Shown in pieces: positions 46,429-57,833 of a stretch of DNA of 64,000 bases. Under the pieces are notes generated by a model. The model was not told where the DNA came from. It worked only from the letters and a program-made list of their open reading frames with translations, and made no database searches. Location of the stretch: positions 47,667,177-47,731,176 of the forward strand of contig OX578284.1 in assembly GCA_951217055.1 (NCBI GenBank), read 5' to 3'. The position numbers and the translations under genes are program-made. This DNA is from Gerris lacustris (taxonomy: Eukaryota; Arthropoda; Insecta; Hemiptera; Gerridae). Every line of letters starts with the position of its first letter. The stretch's first letter is position 1.

Positions 46429-46590
46429 TTCTTATGTGAAGTAGCGACTAACTGGTTACGAATGCCAATTATAAGGTTTATACAACTGATGGAGCGACAA
46501 ACTAGCCCCTTATCATCCATTAGGTAAATAATTGTGTAAGCCCTTTGGCAGGTTTAAGCCCTTCATGGGCTTTTGAGCCAACGAGTTAAT

Positions 46591-48159
46591 GAATTAGTTA
46601 GTTAGATATCTGTAAAAGTACTTATCCGTTTAAAGAAATAAGTAGTAGCCTACAGATTGTCAAGTAAATTAATTTCAACGGTCTTTACAACTTAAATATA
46701 AATAGAGCTTTCTATTCAAAGACACCGATTTTTTCCTTAAAAAGGGGGAGGGGGGAGTAAATAATTAGACACTAATGGATCTTAAAAAGGAGAGGAAGCT
46801 ATGTACCACACTAATTAACAGAATATTTCCAATTTAATTCAATGTTTTAACCTTTTTGTTTTTATAAAACTTAATATTAACATATATTAGTTTTTCAATT
46901 AAATAAATCTAACAGTAGACCAAATCTAGAGTAAACTAGAACGACAGAAACAAATAAATGAGAGTCAAGTAAATTTTCTTTTGAGATAAACAAACTAACT
47001 AGTTTACACCAAATTTTGTCGAGAAAATCTCAAGATTTAATAAAATAATCAGAAGAGGTTAAAACTTTAGACTTCCATTAAAAACCAACTTTCCTTGAAT
47101 AACAAAATCGTTTAAGATTCAAAAAAGCAAGAAGCGAGTTTGCAGAAATCCTTCTCTCTTGTTTTTTGCCTCTTTAATGAAGTTTTATCTCAACTTTGAA
47201 CTGTTCATAATAAAACCTTTAAATGTATTTTTGCGTGGAATAAAAAACTTTATAGGGGGAAAAATGCTTAAATTAAATGTTTTTTTTTTTTGTTTTTTTT
47301 TTAAATATGTTTTTTATTTTAAATGCCTAATTTTTTTTAAAAATAAAAAGAACTTAAAAAAATGGTTTTTCATGATTCATTCTATTCCAAATTGCCGTAG
47401 TATATTAATAAGAAGTTTAAAAAAAAATCTTTTACTTTCGAGCTTAACGGGGAGGTATTGTGATGTTGAAGAACAAACATTTTTTAATTTATCCAAATTC
47501 GACATTTCCTAGAGAGAAATACTTTTTAGTCGTCGCGTCATGAAATTGGGATAGTTATAAAATTCAGTCCATATAAGATCCCAAATAAATCTTACCTGCG
47601 CACATTTAAAAATGAAATCGAAACAGATCTAAATAATAAGAATTTAATTTCCTAAAGTTTCACATTATTTTAATGTTCACACGCTATTTTTTCATAGTAC
47701 TATATTTTATACTTAAGTTATTTGGCAATTGATAGGAAGAATGGCAGACTTTTTTTAAAATGGAGATTTAACATATGATTCTAATAAAATAAACCAATTG
47801 TTCCTAATCAATACGTGGAAATAGTACTTGTGAATACTTAGATTGATTGAATAAATTAGTATTATAATAAAAATAATTGTTAAATGCGCATTTGTTTAAC
47901 CTTATAAAGAAATATACGCAGAAAGTTAAAATGTGAAACCATCTGTTAGCTAATTTCAAAATATTCTCCGAACTCAATCAAAATCAGACAAGTGTAGTTT
48001 TCAAAATAACATTCATATTTCTTCTGACAACTTCCAAACTTTTTGTGAACATGTATTTCGCAACAATTTTTACGGTCATAAAGACACAAGTTAAATATGT
48101 TCCCCGATATCTGATAAAAATTTTTAAGGAAATTGTAAATTTGCATAGGTAAAAATATA
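46591..48159. other. AT-rich DNA with eroded repeat ends
   Basis: 46790-46830 (GGAAGCTATGTACCACACTAATTA) is a family A terminus. T-rich frames at 47159-47512 are low complexity. No gene. Confidence 0.45.
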
Positions 48160-49060
48160 GTGTAGCACATAGCTTCCTTAAATTATGTGTTGGTTCAACG
48201 ACCCATGCTTATCTAACTTATATAATATTCCCCCTTTTCTTAAATATTTCAAAATTGGTTTTGATTTTTGGAACGAAGTTCCTTATGGCACGTTCTGGAG
48301 CCCGGGAGTGAATCCGAAAAAACGACCAAAATCACCGTCACAAAATCACCGTCAGGCAAAATCCGTCACGAAATCTACAGATGACGATAACTTAAGTAAA
48401 ACATCACCGAGTTAGATGAAATTTGGTACACACGTTCATTTTACCAATGCCCAGGCTGAGTTCGTCGGAAAACGTTATCCGGCCAAGCGTTCACGCGCAA
48501 CGCTCGCGTAAACGTAAGCTTCAAAAGACGGGAAAAAGTGTTATTAAGGAAGCCTGTTACTTGACTTGTTTTGATTATTTTTGTTATATATGACAAAAAT
48601 GTCACTTTGTTTTGTAAATAAATAAAATATAATCATGTAAAAATTCACCCTGATACAAGCAGAAGCTGTAGAGTAGGGAAGAGATATATTTTATAATATT
48701 TTAAATTAATTGACCGGGTAGGTAGAAAACAGTCCTATTTCAATCCAAACTCCTTTAACAAACATACTCTTTCACTATAAACTCATCATGATCAACTTTT
48801 TTCTTATATTCAATATATATTTATAGTAAGACGCTTGCTTTAATTATACAAATAATGATTTTCTTTTTATTTTGCCTTAACTCTGCTAGGTACAAACAGT
48901 TCGTTACTTTTAATTTTGTCTCTTTTCCATGTATAAGTTGTTAGCAATGTATACGTACTTAGCAGTGTGATTTTATAATTTATATTTAATGAAAAATGTA
49001 AGGAACTTAGTTCTTACCGGGTGTCCCGCGACACCACACGTATTTTTTTTTTTTTAGTAA
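48160..49060 (+). repeat. Repeat family C, copy 2
   Basis: It contains GTTCATTTTACCAATGCCCAGG, GTTCACGCGCAACGCTCGCG, TTCAATATATATTTAT and ends with GGGTGTCCCGCGACACC. It is collinear with 31300-32090. 48160-48180 is a fused family A end. Confidence 0.6.
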
Positions 49061-49260
49061 AAGTATCAATTTAGCAAAATTTAACGAGCACAGATAGTTG
49101 AAATTAACATATTATCATCTGTGGACTATGTTCCATAACCCCTTAAGCTTTTGATAGTTCGTCCGTCCGTCCGTCGCATCTTGGAGTATATTACGCTCAC
49201 AGAGTATATTAACATTTACAATGCTTCCGTTAACTTCGGTAAGCTCGGAAGCAATATACA
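49061..49260 (-). repeat. Family A hairpin-end fragment
   Basis: AGTATCAATTTAGCAAAATTTAACGAGC matches the family A body. A (GTCC)n run follows, and the segment closes with the hairpin GCTTCCGTTAACTTCGGTAA plus GCTCGGAAGC (49221-49250). Confidence 0.6.
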
Positions 49261-49273
49261 GACACACCTATAC

Positions 49274-50847
49274 ATGGGTCATTTTCAAAAAAAGTGACAC
49301 TTTCACTGTCCGCGAGTTAAAAAAAAAATTTCTTGCACTCCTTATAATTAAAAAAATCTACAACCTCACAAACATTTTTCTATAGATTAAATTCGTTGTT
49401 TTGGTGCAGTCAGATTCTTGAATATCCTTTTTAGGGTCGTTTTCAAATAAATTGGGCATTTGGCTTTTTCTAAATGCCGAAAAATAAAAAAATAAATTTT
49501 AGAAAATTTCGACTTTTTTGATACACCCTGGTCCCTTTACTATCCTAATTATGTTTTCGGGCAATTATACGCGAGTTCTATGTATCCCGATTTTTTTAAT
49601 GTTTTTTTTGTATTTAAAGTCGTAATTTTTATGCCACAAACGTTACCATTGTAAACTGCACAATTTACCCACTGCACTATACTTACCTCAGTTTTCCTGC
49701 AGTAATAATCGTTCTAAATGAGCAATTTAATCACTTAACGTGTAAAGGACCCTCATTTATTCAACTTTATTGATAAAATGTAAAAAAATTACCAACATGT
49801 GTCTTATACGTTACCTACAATATTAGAAAAGTTCCAATACTTTTAGTTTCAAAGCTGATAATTTTAAAGCTGTAATTGTTATAAAACCATATTTTAAACA
49901 AAACAATATACTTCCTTGCATAAATTATTAGTAAAAGTAATTTTCAGAAGAGAAAATAAATTCACATATTTGAGTAACGTACGTGACATAGGAAAATAAT
50001 TTGCATTGGGAAAATAAAAATGTAAAATACACTAATGAAAAAATCTTATTTTTTTAAATATTATATATTTATATATGTCTTAAATATATTTTTAAGAAAA
50101 CTCATTGCACTTTAATCATTGCAAAAAGAAACGATTTTACGCAAAATAATAGAAATGACAATAAATAAAAAAATATTAAGTTAAAAAAAGATCGTATAAC
50201 ATGAGTAACAATTATTTGTATCACAATTAATTCCCAATTTTTCATCCAAACGTTTTTCTTAGTGAAATGTTGATAATTCGTGACAAGAAACACATTTGAA
50301 AATAAAATTATAAATTAGTCACATACTACGTTACCAAAAAATTCTAAAAAGTAACGTCCGTGACAGGTAACGTACGGGACAATCAAAATCTATTTTGAAA
50401 TATATGTATGAAAAAAACATTATAAGCTAAAATAGTTTGACTCGTTAAGATAAGAATCAAAAATCCTATCACGTAACAACAATCAAATTTTAATATTAAT
50501 AGCATTTCATATTGAGAAGGTGGTAACGTCTGTGACATTGAATTAAAATACGCCCCATTTTTTTGTAGTTGACGTGGTTTGGTGGTAAATATAATTTTGA
50601 AAATCGGTAAGTTAAAGAAAATTCCGGTAACTATTGTGACTAAAAAACATTACTTTTTTTTCATTTAAAAATTGATAAAAAATAGTAAAACTTAAAAATC
50701 CCGCGACCCACATACATATTATTGTTGTATAGATGTTCAGCATCAAAATAATGCACTAGCTGAATCAAAATCTGAAAAAATAAATTTTGGGCAAAAAGGT
50801 TTGATCAGAATTGTCAAAGTGTCACTTTTTTGAAAATGACCCACATA
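49274..50847. mobile_element. 1.6-kb TIR element with repeated GGTAACGT motifs
   Basis: TGGGTCATTTTCAAAAAAAG with TGACACTTT at the left matches the complement of the right end (AAAGTGTCACTTTTTTGAAA then ATGACCCA): about 30 bp with one length difference. Inside, GGTAACGT or its near variants with GTGACA occur at about 49636, 49807, 49974, 50326, 50351, 50366, 50522 and 50626, in both orientations. No transposase frame is present. Repeated subterminal motifs of this kind usually bind a transposase. Superfamily unknown. Confidence 0.6.
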
Positions 50848-51414
50848 GGCGCTCAAACTAGAATTATTACTTTGGATAGATCCAGGTTTTATTCAAATAA
50901 AAAATAAAGAATTACATCTCGTTAAGAATATTTGGATTTTAGAATATTGGTTTAGGAGAGCTGAAAAAATCACTAATGAAATACAATTAGACATTTAATT
51001 AAAAGGTTAAATTAAAACACCTGTACAAACAAAACCATAATATTTCACGGAATTAGCTTAGAGAAGGATGTAGAAAGGTCGTTATTTTGTTGAACAAAAG
51101 GATGTGTATGCTATCTTATATCAAATAGAAGATTTTGAATCTTGCCTGTTTTCAAGGAATTTGTATCCACCGGATGTTCAATGATTCTATATAATCTTCT
51201 ATTTTAAGGCATTAAAAACATCTCAAAAATCTTCAATTTTTATTCTCCTTTTCCTGGAACTAGACCAAACATCAACACAGCTGCAAACACTTAAATCACA
51301 CGAATCTTTTTTTTTTATTATTATTTAATTCGTTATTGAAAAATACCTAGAAAAGGTCTATTTATGTTAAAAAGGGCCGGGGACGTGAGCTGTCCGGGTC
51401 CCGGGTTTTTATGC
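50848..51414. other. AT-rich DNA, nothing recognised
   Basis: No supported features. Confidence 0.4.
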
Positions 51415-51990
51415 TTCTTTTTACTTTCTCATATAAAGAGAAAGTATTGTGATGGCGCGAAAATTCGATTTTGAGATTTTTATGGATTTACACGTTTTGA
51501 GGTCCCCTGAGTCCAAAAAAGTGGTTCTTAAAAAATGTCTGACTGTCTGTCGTCTGTGCAGACGCCTGGAGCCTAAACTACTGGGCCGATTTTGAAGAAA
51601 TTTGGCATACATGTACCCCCCAAAAACTCTGAAAAAACGTGAAAAAAAATTATTTCTCGAAAATGGTTCCGACTATTTAAATTAAAAAATTCTAAAATAT
51701 AGTCCATTTAAATACGAATCCAACGATATAAGCCGTTTTCCCGGGAAAAATCTAGTTCCTGAGAGAAAAGCATAAAACGCTGGCCGAGAGAGCCCGGGTT
51801 CGATTCCCCGCTCGGGAGAAGTTATTTTTATGATAAATTTTAATGAAATGCTCAATAATAATTAAATTTACTTACGAAATCTAATAAATGGAAAACACTG
51901 GGCTAAATAATTATGAACTCGTATATGAGAAAGTTTGTCTGAGTTGCCTCGGACCGATTTTTTTTTTATGCTATACCGGGCCATGTACGG
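51415..51990 (+). repeat. Repeat family B, best full copy
   Basis: It starts at TTTTTACTTTCTCATATAAA, carries GTCTGACTGTCTGTCG, GGGCCGATTTTGAAGAAATT, TTTCCCGGGAAAAATCTAG, a tRNA 3'-half-like CCGAGAGAGCCCGGGTTCG with ATTCCCCGCTCGG, and ends near TTGCCTCGGACCG. The tRNA-like piece sits in the middle rather than at the 5' end, which is unusual for a SINE. Other copies: 5047-5630 and 19660-19880. Confidence 0.7.
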
Positions 51991-52129
51991 GGACAATTGG
52001 AATAAATTGTCAAAAAATTGAAATAAATAATGGGGAAAGGGAGAAGTGAATTTTGTTTCTTGAAGTCCACGGCAAAAAAAAAAAAATAAATAAATAAATA
52101 ATTGAGTTGTGAGTTGTAGATTCTGTTAA

Positions 52130-52500
52130 GACCCAATGACCCCGCGCCACTCCAAAACTCACCGTGAATGGGGGAAATCAGATTGTCCAGTTTGACTCGG
52201 CGAGCCCAGCTGGTTTTTTTGCCAAGTTAAAAATCCGCGACGCCGCGCCACGGAGCCGAGGCTTTCCCAAGTGTGGCCAATTCCCGCACTTTTGAACCAC
52301 CATATCTTAAATCTACTCGTCCGAATAAAAATTTCCAAATTTGTCTGACTCCAAAACTTTACTGGAAAAATGTCGATAGGGCGGAGCATGAATATGGCGA
52401 GTCCAGCAAACCATTGTCTGCGACCTTGCCTCGTATGGGGCACGTCCCCGGACACGGCCCGTTCCCTGTGTATACCCAGGCAAGGTCGTAACATAGTAAA
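52130..52500. other. GC-rich segment of unknown origin
   Basis: It is markedly GC-rich, with open frames on both strands but no recognisable domain. CCGGACACGGCCCGT occurs at its end and again just past repeat D (near 52633), so repeat D (52508-52625) probably interrupted or duplicated it. An eroded transposon is more likely than an exon. Confidence 0.35.
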
Positions 52501-52507
52501 AAAAAAT

Positions 52508-52625
52508 TATCTCCCCCTCTAGCGGGGGGAGATAATTTAAAGGTAATATTATTTACTAGTAGTCTAGAAAACTTTCTATTCTTAGAAGGTTTCACGTCTT
52601 TAGCAACATTTTTGTTAAAACATTA
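52508..52625 (+). repeat. Short interspersed repeat D, copy 2, with terminal hairpin
   Basis: It opens with TTATCTCCCCC-TCTAGC-GGGGGGAGATAA, an 11-bp stem, and continues as in 44385-44485. Confidence 0.6.
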
Positions 52626-52748
52626 CACGTTCCCGGACACGGCCCGTCCCATGACTACTATAAACGCTCCCATGTTAAATATATTTTTGACAATTCGGTC
52701 CGTCTCGGTCTAACATAAATTTACCTATATTCTAGATTCTACAGTTCC

Positions 52749-52751
<3 letters not shown>

Positions 52752-52803
<52 letters not shown>
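52752..52803. repeat. (TA)n microsatellite followed by T-rich tract
   Basis: A TA run of about 52 bp leads into a T-rich tract to about 52840. Confidence 0.9.
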
Positions 52804-52806
<3 letters not shown>

Positions 52807-53314
52807 TTTTATTTTTTTTTTTTTATTTTTTTTTTTTTTTACTGAATAACCATATTACAGGAACTACTATCTATGATTTTAGAGTTTAGGGAACTTAAAT
52901 CTAACCTGCATGTGTACTGTGTCCCTGGATCGTGTGTAGTCAATAAGTGTAATTATCACAAAATAAAAATCATTTTTCGAAAAAAAGTCACTCTTCATAA
53001 AATCTCCTGTTTGTTCTTAAATAAAGATTTATAGTATTAATTTTTGTTCAAAATGTTCTCTGAACCCAAAAAGTAAAATTTTTTTAAATCGTACAAGAGG
53101 AAACCAGATTAAATTTTGATCATTCAAGAATAAAATATTTTTTATCATTTCTTTTAAGGTATCATTCCAAATTTAATTTTCGTATAAAAAGTCGAAGCTT
53201 TTATAGGGGAAATCTTATTTTTATTTAAATACTATTTTTTTCTTTAAAAGTAGAATAATAATTTTTAAACATAACTTTTTTAAAAATTGATTTCTGCTTT
53301 TTAATATCATAAAT

Positions 53315-54529
53315 CAGTGGTTCTCAACCTTTTTTGAACGCGGACCGGTAAAAAACTTAGATTCATTCTGCAGACCGGTTGACAAAAATCAGCGGGAATT
53401 TCTTCTTTTCCATTAATACTTAATTTACATGCATTAACTTCATTGAAGGTTTTATATGGTTTGGTTACCCATAGGTTTATATTTCTGGGGTCTTCCTTCT
53501 CTCGATTCTATTATTCTATTGGTAAAAGCTGAAAGCGAATTTAAATGAGTTCTTACAAATTCTAAATTAATATTATTAATAAAATATTACCGGACCTAAA
53601 CCGAAACATTTTAAATTCATACTTGATAGCACTTTGCTCCCATAGCATTTTTTTTATAACGCATTTATTTTATTCCAGAAGCATAGAGTGAATATATTTT
53701 TTATAAATATGATGAGTTAAATTCAAATACATAATTTAAAATGGTAAATATGTCCGCTAGCTTAGCTATCCATTCTTCATCAGCCAACTTCTCTACAAAG
53801 GATAATTTTGATCTCTGAGGAACATATTTATTTCCTCTCTGAGTAAAATAAACGACTGTTTTATTTTTAAAAATAAACATACGAAATTGTCTTACTAAAT
53901 TAATGAACACTGCAAATACATAAGGAAATATTACTGTGAAATTACACTCATGACGATATTAATACAGCAAATAATATCCGCACCAGATGAAATCAAACGG
54001 GGTACTGACACTTTTTGCTAAAACTTATTTTTTATATTTAAAACTCATAATAATTGAGTAAATATGGAATAAGAAGAAATTGTCGGTATTTAAACTATAA
54101 AAACATTCAGGTAACTCCTATACCAATAGATATGAAATTCTAAATATCTTAATTTCTTAAATTATTCAGATATAATTTAAAATAATTTATAGCCATCTTT
54201 CACTGCATTTAAAGAAATTCTAAGAAAATTTGTAGTTATACCCTTCTTCTTTAATTCCATTAATTCAATGTACAATAATTCCATTATTTATATAACCTTG
54301 TGTTATAAGAATTAATATTTCTTGATAATTTGTAATAAGAAAGAATATCGAACTCTTGTAAAATAAAGGTAGGTTTTCAGTTTAACAGTTTCATAATAAT
54401 TCTATTTTATTTATTTATTTTTCCATTTATTTTGTTTTATTTTTTAAGTTTAATAATTTATTTTTTCTCTAACAGCCCAAAATTTTGACGGACCGGACAA
54501 AATTTTCAACCGATGGTTGAGAAACACAG
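53315..54529 (-). mobile_element. hAT transposon remnant (hAT-1), 1.2 kb
   Basis: CAGTGGTTCTCAACC (53315-53329) and the complement of GGTTGAGAAACACAG (54515-54529) are hAT TIRs matching at about 12 of 15 positions. Flanking 8-mers TCATAAAT (53307-53314) and CTATAAAT (54530-54537) match at 6 of 8, as expected of an aged hAT duplication. GACCGG strings lie just inside both ends. A transposase remnant lies at 53701-53910. Confidence 0.8.
53701..53910 (-). pseudogene. hAT transposase fragment
   Basis: The 69-codon minus-strand frame contains KLADEEWIAKLADIFTILN, a conserved motif of ZBED/SCAND3-type hAT transposases (D-E-E-W-x-x-K-L-A...D-I-F..L-N). The preceding residues (FINLVRQFRMF...) are eroded. 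The flanking coding region is missing, so no active enzyme can be made. Confidence 0.65.
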
Positions 54530-54650
54530 CTATAAATCATAATTTTAGTACAAGCAGGAGATCTTAAGAAGAGTGACTTTTCTGCGAAAAATTACAACAA
54601 AAATTTGTTGTCATTACACGTATTGGCCACCCAATCCGGGGACACTACAT

Positions 54651-55121
54651 ACATTATTTTTAAATTCTTCATAATTATTTATATTAATTTTCTCTAGGGA
54701 ATATAAATAAATAATATGTGTGTATGTATATATTATATTTTATTTATTTTTATATTTACATAAACATTAATTATAATTTAAGAACATTTATGTTTGGTTT
54801 TTGTACATCTGATTTAAATGTTAAATAAATACTGGGTGGGTATTTAACAAAAGATTTTTAATTATAATTTAGAATAACTTTCCCATCTCCAGTTCGTTAA
54901 CACCTCCCTCTTTGTGACACTTCGTTATTATTTTTTCTAATTCTTTTATTATACCTTTTTCCTTTTTTTGTTTCTAAAAAAAATTTGGGTTGTGTTACTT
55001 CAGATCCTTTTTCATAAAAAAAAAACATTTATTAACTTTTAACTTTTATAATTACTTAAGTAACTTACGTAAAAAATGAAATAATCCTTATTTTTTTATA
55101 AAATAATTATATATATATATA
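54651..55121. other. AT-rich DNA, nothing recognised
   Basis: Ends in a short TA run directly against the LTR. The 5-bp target duplication of the retrotransposon should be the last bases here, but the other copy is outside the window. Confidence 0.4.
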
Positions 55122-55388
55122 TGTAACGGGGATTTGGTGAGTGGAATAAAGTAGATAATAAATGTTTGATATATATATTTATTCGTATATGAATGTGTAT
55201 GTGTGATTGTTTGTAAGATGTGTACACCTCCAGAGCTAAGATCGGACTCCCCGTGTGACTCTGTGCTAGGGCTTAGTCTGTTAGATTCTTGGTGGGGGAA
55301 AGCACCACTAGACAGAAATTCGAGCCTTTGCTAGCCTAAGGTCTACACTGCTTTCCTAGAATATTCTGGACTTGGCTTCCCCGTTACA
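55122..55388 (-). repeat. 3' LTR (267 bp)
   Basis: TGTAACGGGG at one end and CCCCGTTACA at the other give TG...CA with a 10-bp perfect inverted repeat. It directly abuts a polypurine tract on the pol side. On the minus strand it contains GAATAAATATATATAT, supplying AATAAA and TATA-like motifs. The first ~65 bp are the source of the 78-bp satellite at 10180-11084. Confidence 0.88.
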
Positions 55389-55404
55389 GACCCCCCTTCT
55401 TTGG
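55389..55404 (-). promoter_or_regulatory. Polypurine tract (plus-strand primer site)
   Basis: The minus strand reads CCAAAGAAGGGGGGTC immediately before the LTR's TGTAAC. This is the RNase H-resistant primer for plus-strand DNA synthesis in LTR elements. Confidence 0.85.
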
Positions 55405-57030
55405 AGAGTGAGCACCTGCGAACAGGTTACTCCCCGAAGAAGGAAGTAGCCAAGGCAGTGTAGTGTTTGTATTGATTTGGTTTGTGACTTTGAGCTGGAG
55501 GTGTATACTTGATACAATGTGTCGCGGAAAGGAGGAGAGACCTTATGAGTTGATGAATTCAAGTGGTCCTGGGATGATGGGTGCTGGTAGCGTGGTGATG
55601 GTGACCTGGTTGTTGTTGCGGGATGGTCCTGGCAGTTGGTGGCCAGGCCATTGTTGATTCAGTGATGGTCCTGGCAGTTGGTGACCAGACCATTGTTGAT
55701 GGGTCCTGAGAGTATAGTATGTTGTGTGTTGTCCTTCAGTCCCGTAAAGAGGTGTTTTGGTGGACTCTTGGTGAACTGTGGTGAGTTGGAGTAATCCACG
55801 TGTTGAGTTTAAGTTTAGGAGTGTCTTGAAGATTACGTTCGTGTTAATAGGGTCTCTCTCCGTTCACCTACATTTGTCGGAGTGTGTACCTATTGTGTGT
55901 GTGATTACAATAGTTTTACACATATCACATTATTATGCTGTAACATTTAAATATTATTAAAATAGATTAATTAAAATTACATTATTATTTTATTTTATTT
56001 TTTTTTTTTCTTATAATTATGAAGAATTTCTTACTATTAGTATTAAATTTTTTTTTTTTTTTATTATTATATTATATACATGTATTTAATATATTAATAA
56101 TAAGCTTAAAAGTTATTTTTAAGTTAAACATATACATTTATTTAAATTTACTGTTTCTTATAATTATAATGATTATTATTAGGTTATATGCCTTTGTTTA
56201 TAATAAAATAATTTCCTCTAATTATTCGGATTCAATTTATTCTTAAATTATTAATTTGAATGAACTACTAACTATTTATCTAGCTTGGTTGAGGACTGTG
56301 GAAAGGCTATTACTGAGCATGCTGATATCACGTCTCACTCTCTCGTTCCTATTGAATTTTCGTGATATATGGTAACTGTTTGGACCAGCAAGTACATCAG
56401 TGAAACCAATGCAAGCAGAATTTAGTTTCTCAGATGGGTAAAGGGTAAAGTGAAAGTAGGTTACCAAGGATAAGGTTAATGGTAAGATTAGTGGGAGTTT
56501 TCTATTTTTGGGTGTCAGTCAATATTGTTGAAGATTGTTGTTGTTGGTTTGTTGTAGAATCAGGGAGGTTTGTGCACTCCCTGAATTCCATGTGAGGGGT
56601 TAAACCCCGACTGTATGTCTCATTCGCGAGATGATACAGTAGTGATGATCCATGTGAGGGGTTAAACCCCGACTGTATGTCTCATTCGCGAGATGATACA
56701 GTAGTGATGATTGATGATATATATTATGATGAGACTGATCACCCTTCCATCATACTTCCCATTGGAGATTAAGGAAGGAGTTGATGGAAGGAGAAGTTCT
56801 GCTGTTGGCCCATAAAAGCACTAAGTTGTTACAGTTTGGTGTTAGTGTTTCATGTTATGGTGAATTAAAAGAAAGAGAGAGGGATACGTTTGTTTACCTT
56901 CTTTTGTTTTGAAGATCAGCTGATTGTGATTTTGATGAGCTCAGTCTTTCTTTATCTTTTTTTTTTTTCTGTCCGTTCCACATTCCTTAAAGCTTTGGCT
57001 TACAATTTAAATTACTACGTTATTATCTTA

Positions 57031-57087
<57 letters not shown>

Positions 57088-57833
57088 TAAAACTTGACAG
57101 AGTGTGTGAAGCAATTATGAAATCTTAAGTAATATGTTCTTTTATCTTTAAAATAAAAAAAAATTACATGATTACGGATAAATTAATTTTATATTATGCT
57201 TTTCTTATGAATTGACATAAATTATGATTAATCTGAGTCGGTTTAAAAAAAATTCTGTTTGCACAATTTTGTTATAGATCTACTCCGTCTGGGAGACAAT
57301 GGAAATGCTGACTAGGAACTTGATATACAGTATGCCTTCAGTGTCTTGAAGGATCATTTTACACTTATGTGATTAAATGGATCATTTGCCTGGGTAAGGC
57401 AGGAAAAAAAATACAATAGGCATAAAATTAAAAAGAAATACGATCCAGTAAGTACGTGTGAAGTATTATTGCAAAATTGCAAGTCTGGTTGGGAATTGGA
57501 TATGGCAGGAAAATATGGTTTGGTGGGAAAATTTATGGAAGCTGAAAAAAATGCATAATGTAATATTGTATTAATTTGATGTTGAAGGGGGCTTTGACCC
57601 TTCATCAGCAATCTGCACGTGTGCCTCTGTATAAGGCGTCATTTATCTAAAACAAAAGAATAGTGTTAGTAATGAGATAATAATATGAGCGTCTGAAATT
57701 AACCTTGAAGTCATTATTGCAATGAAAGTTCCTGAAAATGATATTTTATTTACAGAAATTAATATTGATGAATGTAGAATTAGGAAAATACTGGAATGAT
57801 TTTATAATTTAATTATTTCATTTTAAAATTATT
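55405..57833 (-). other. 2.4-kb noncoding 3' region of the retrotransposon
   Basis: No long minus-strand frame, so no env. It holds a 42-bp direct duplication (55622-55703, GATGGTCCTGGCAGTTGG), a 62-bp duplication (56588-56711, with palindromic GGGGTTAAACCCC and TCTCATTCGCGAGA), and a T-tract of about 52 bp near 57032-57083. The small minus-strand frames (56276-56467, 57354-57611) have no recognised domain. Confidence 0.7.

Larger units (their letters stand above)
45839..46590 (+). mobile_element. 5S-like SINE, interrupted by a tRNA-flanked retroposon
   Basis: GTTAAGCAGCAT at 45839 and GGTCACC...ATGGGTGACCGC at 45858-45882 resemble the 3' half of 5S rRNA (box C with drift). The body continues to 45966, resumes at 46429 and ends near 46590 (CCCTTTGGCAGGTTTAAGCC). 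A related body lies at 6810-6960. The break coincides with the TSD of the inserted element. Confidence 0.6.
52917..54650. mobile_element. Mariner-like TIR element split by a hAT insertion
   Basis: The left end (CTGTGTCCCTGG, ..., AAAGTCACTCTTCATAAAAT, CTCCTG) and the complement of the right end (TAGTGTCCCCGG, ..., AAAAGTCACTCTTCTTAAGA, CTCCTG) agree over about 110 bp. TA dinucleotides flank both ends. The TIR family also occurs at 12496-12595. Without the inserted hAT (53315-54529) the element would be about 520 bp, so it is non-autonomous. Confidence 0.6.

Noticed and set aside
49684..49800. An exon ending at the consensus donor GAG/GTAAGTA (minus strand, 49684)
   Set aside because: The upstream frame is open for only about 14 codons and lies inside the TIR element; no acceptor was convincing.
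52159..52595. Coding exons in the GC-rich segment (frames of 72-111 codons on both strands)
   Set aside because: Frames overlap on both strands, lack domains and convincing splice sites, and a piece of the segment is repeated beyond repeat D.
55405..57833. An envelope gene in the retrotransposon
   Set aside because: The longest minus-strand frames are 60-85 codons without signal peptide, cleavage site or membrane anchor pattern.
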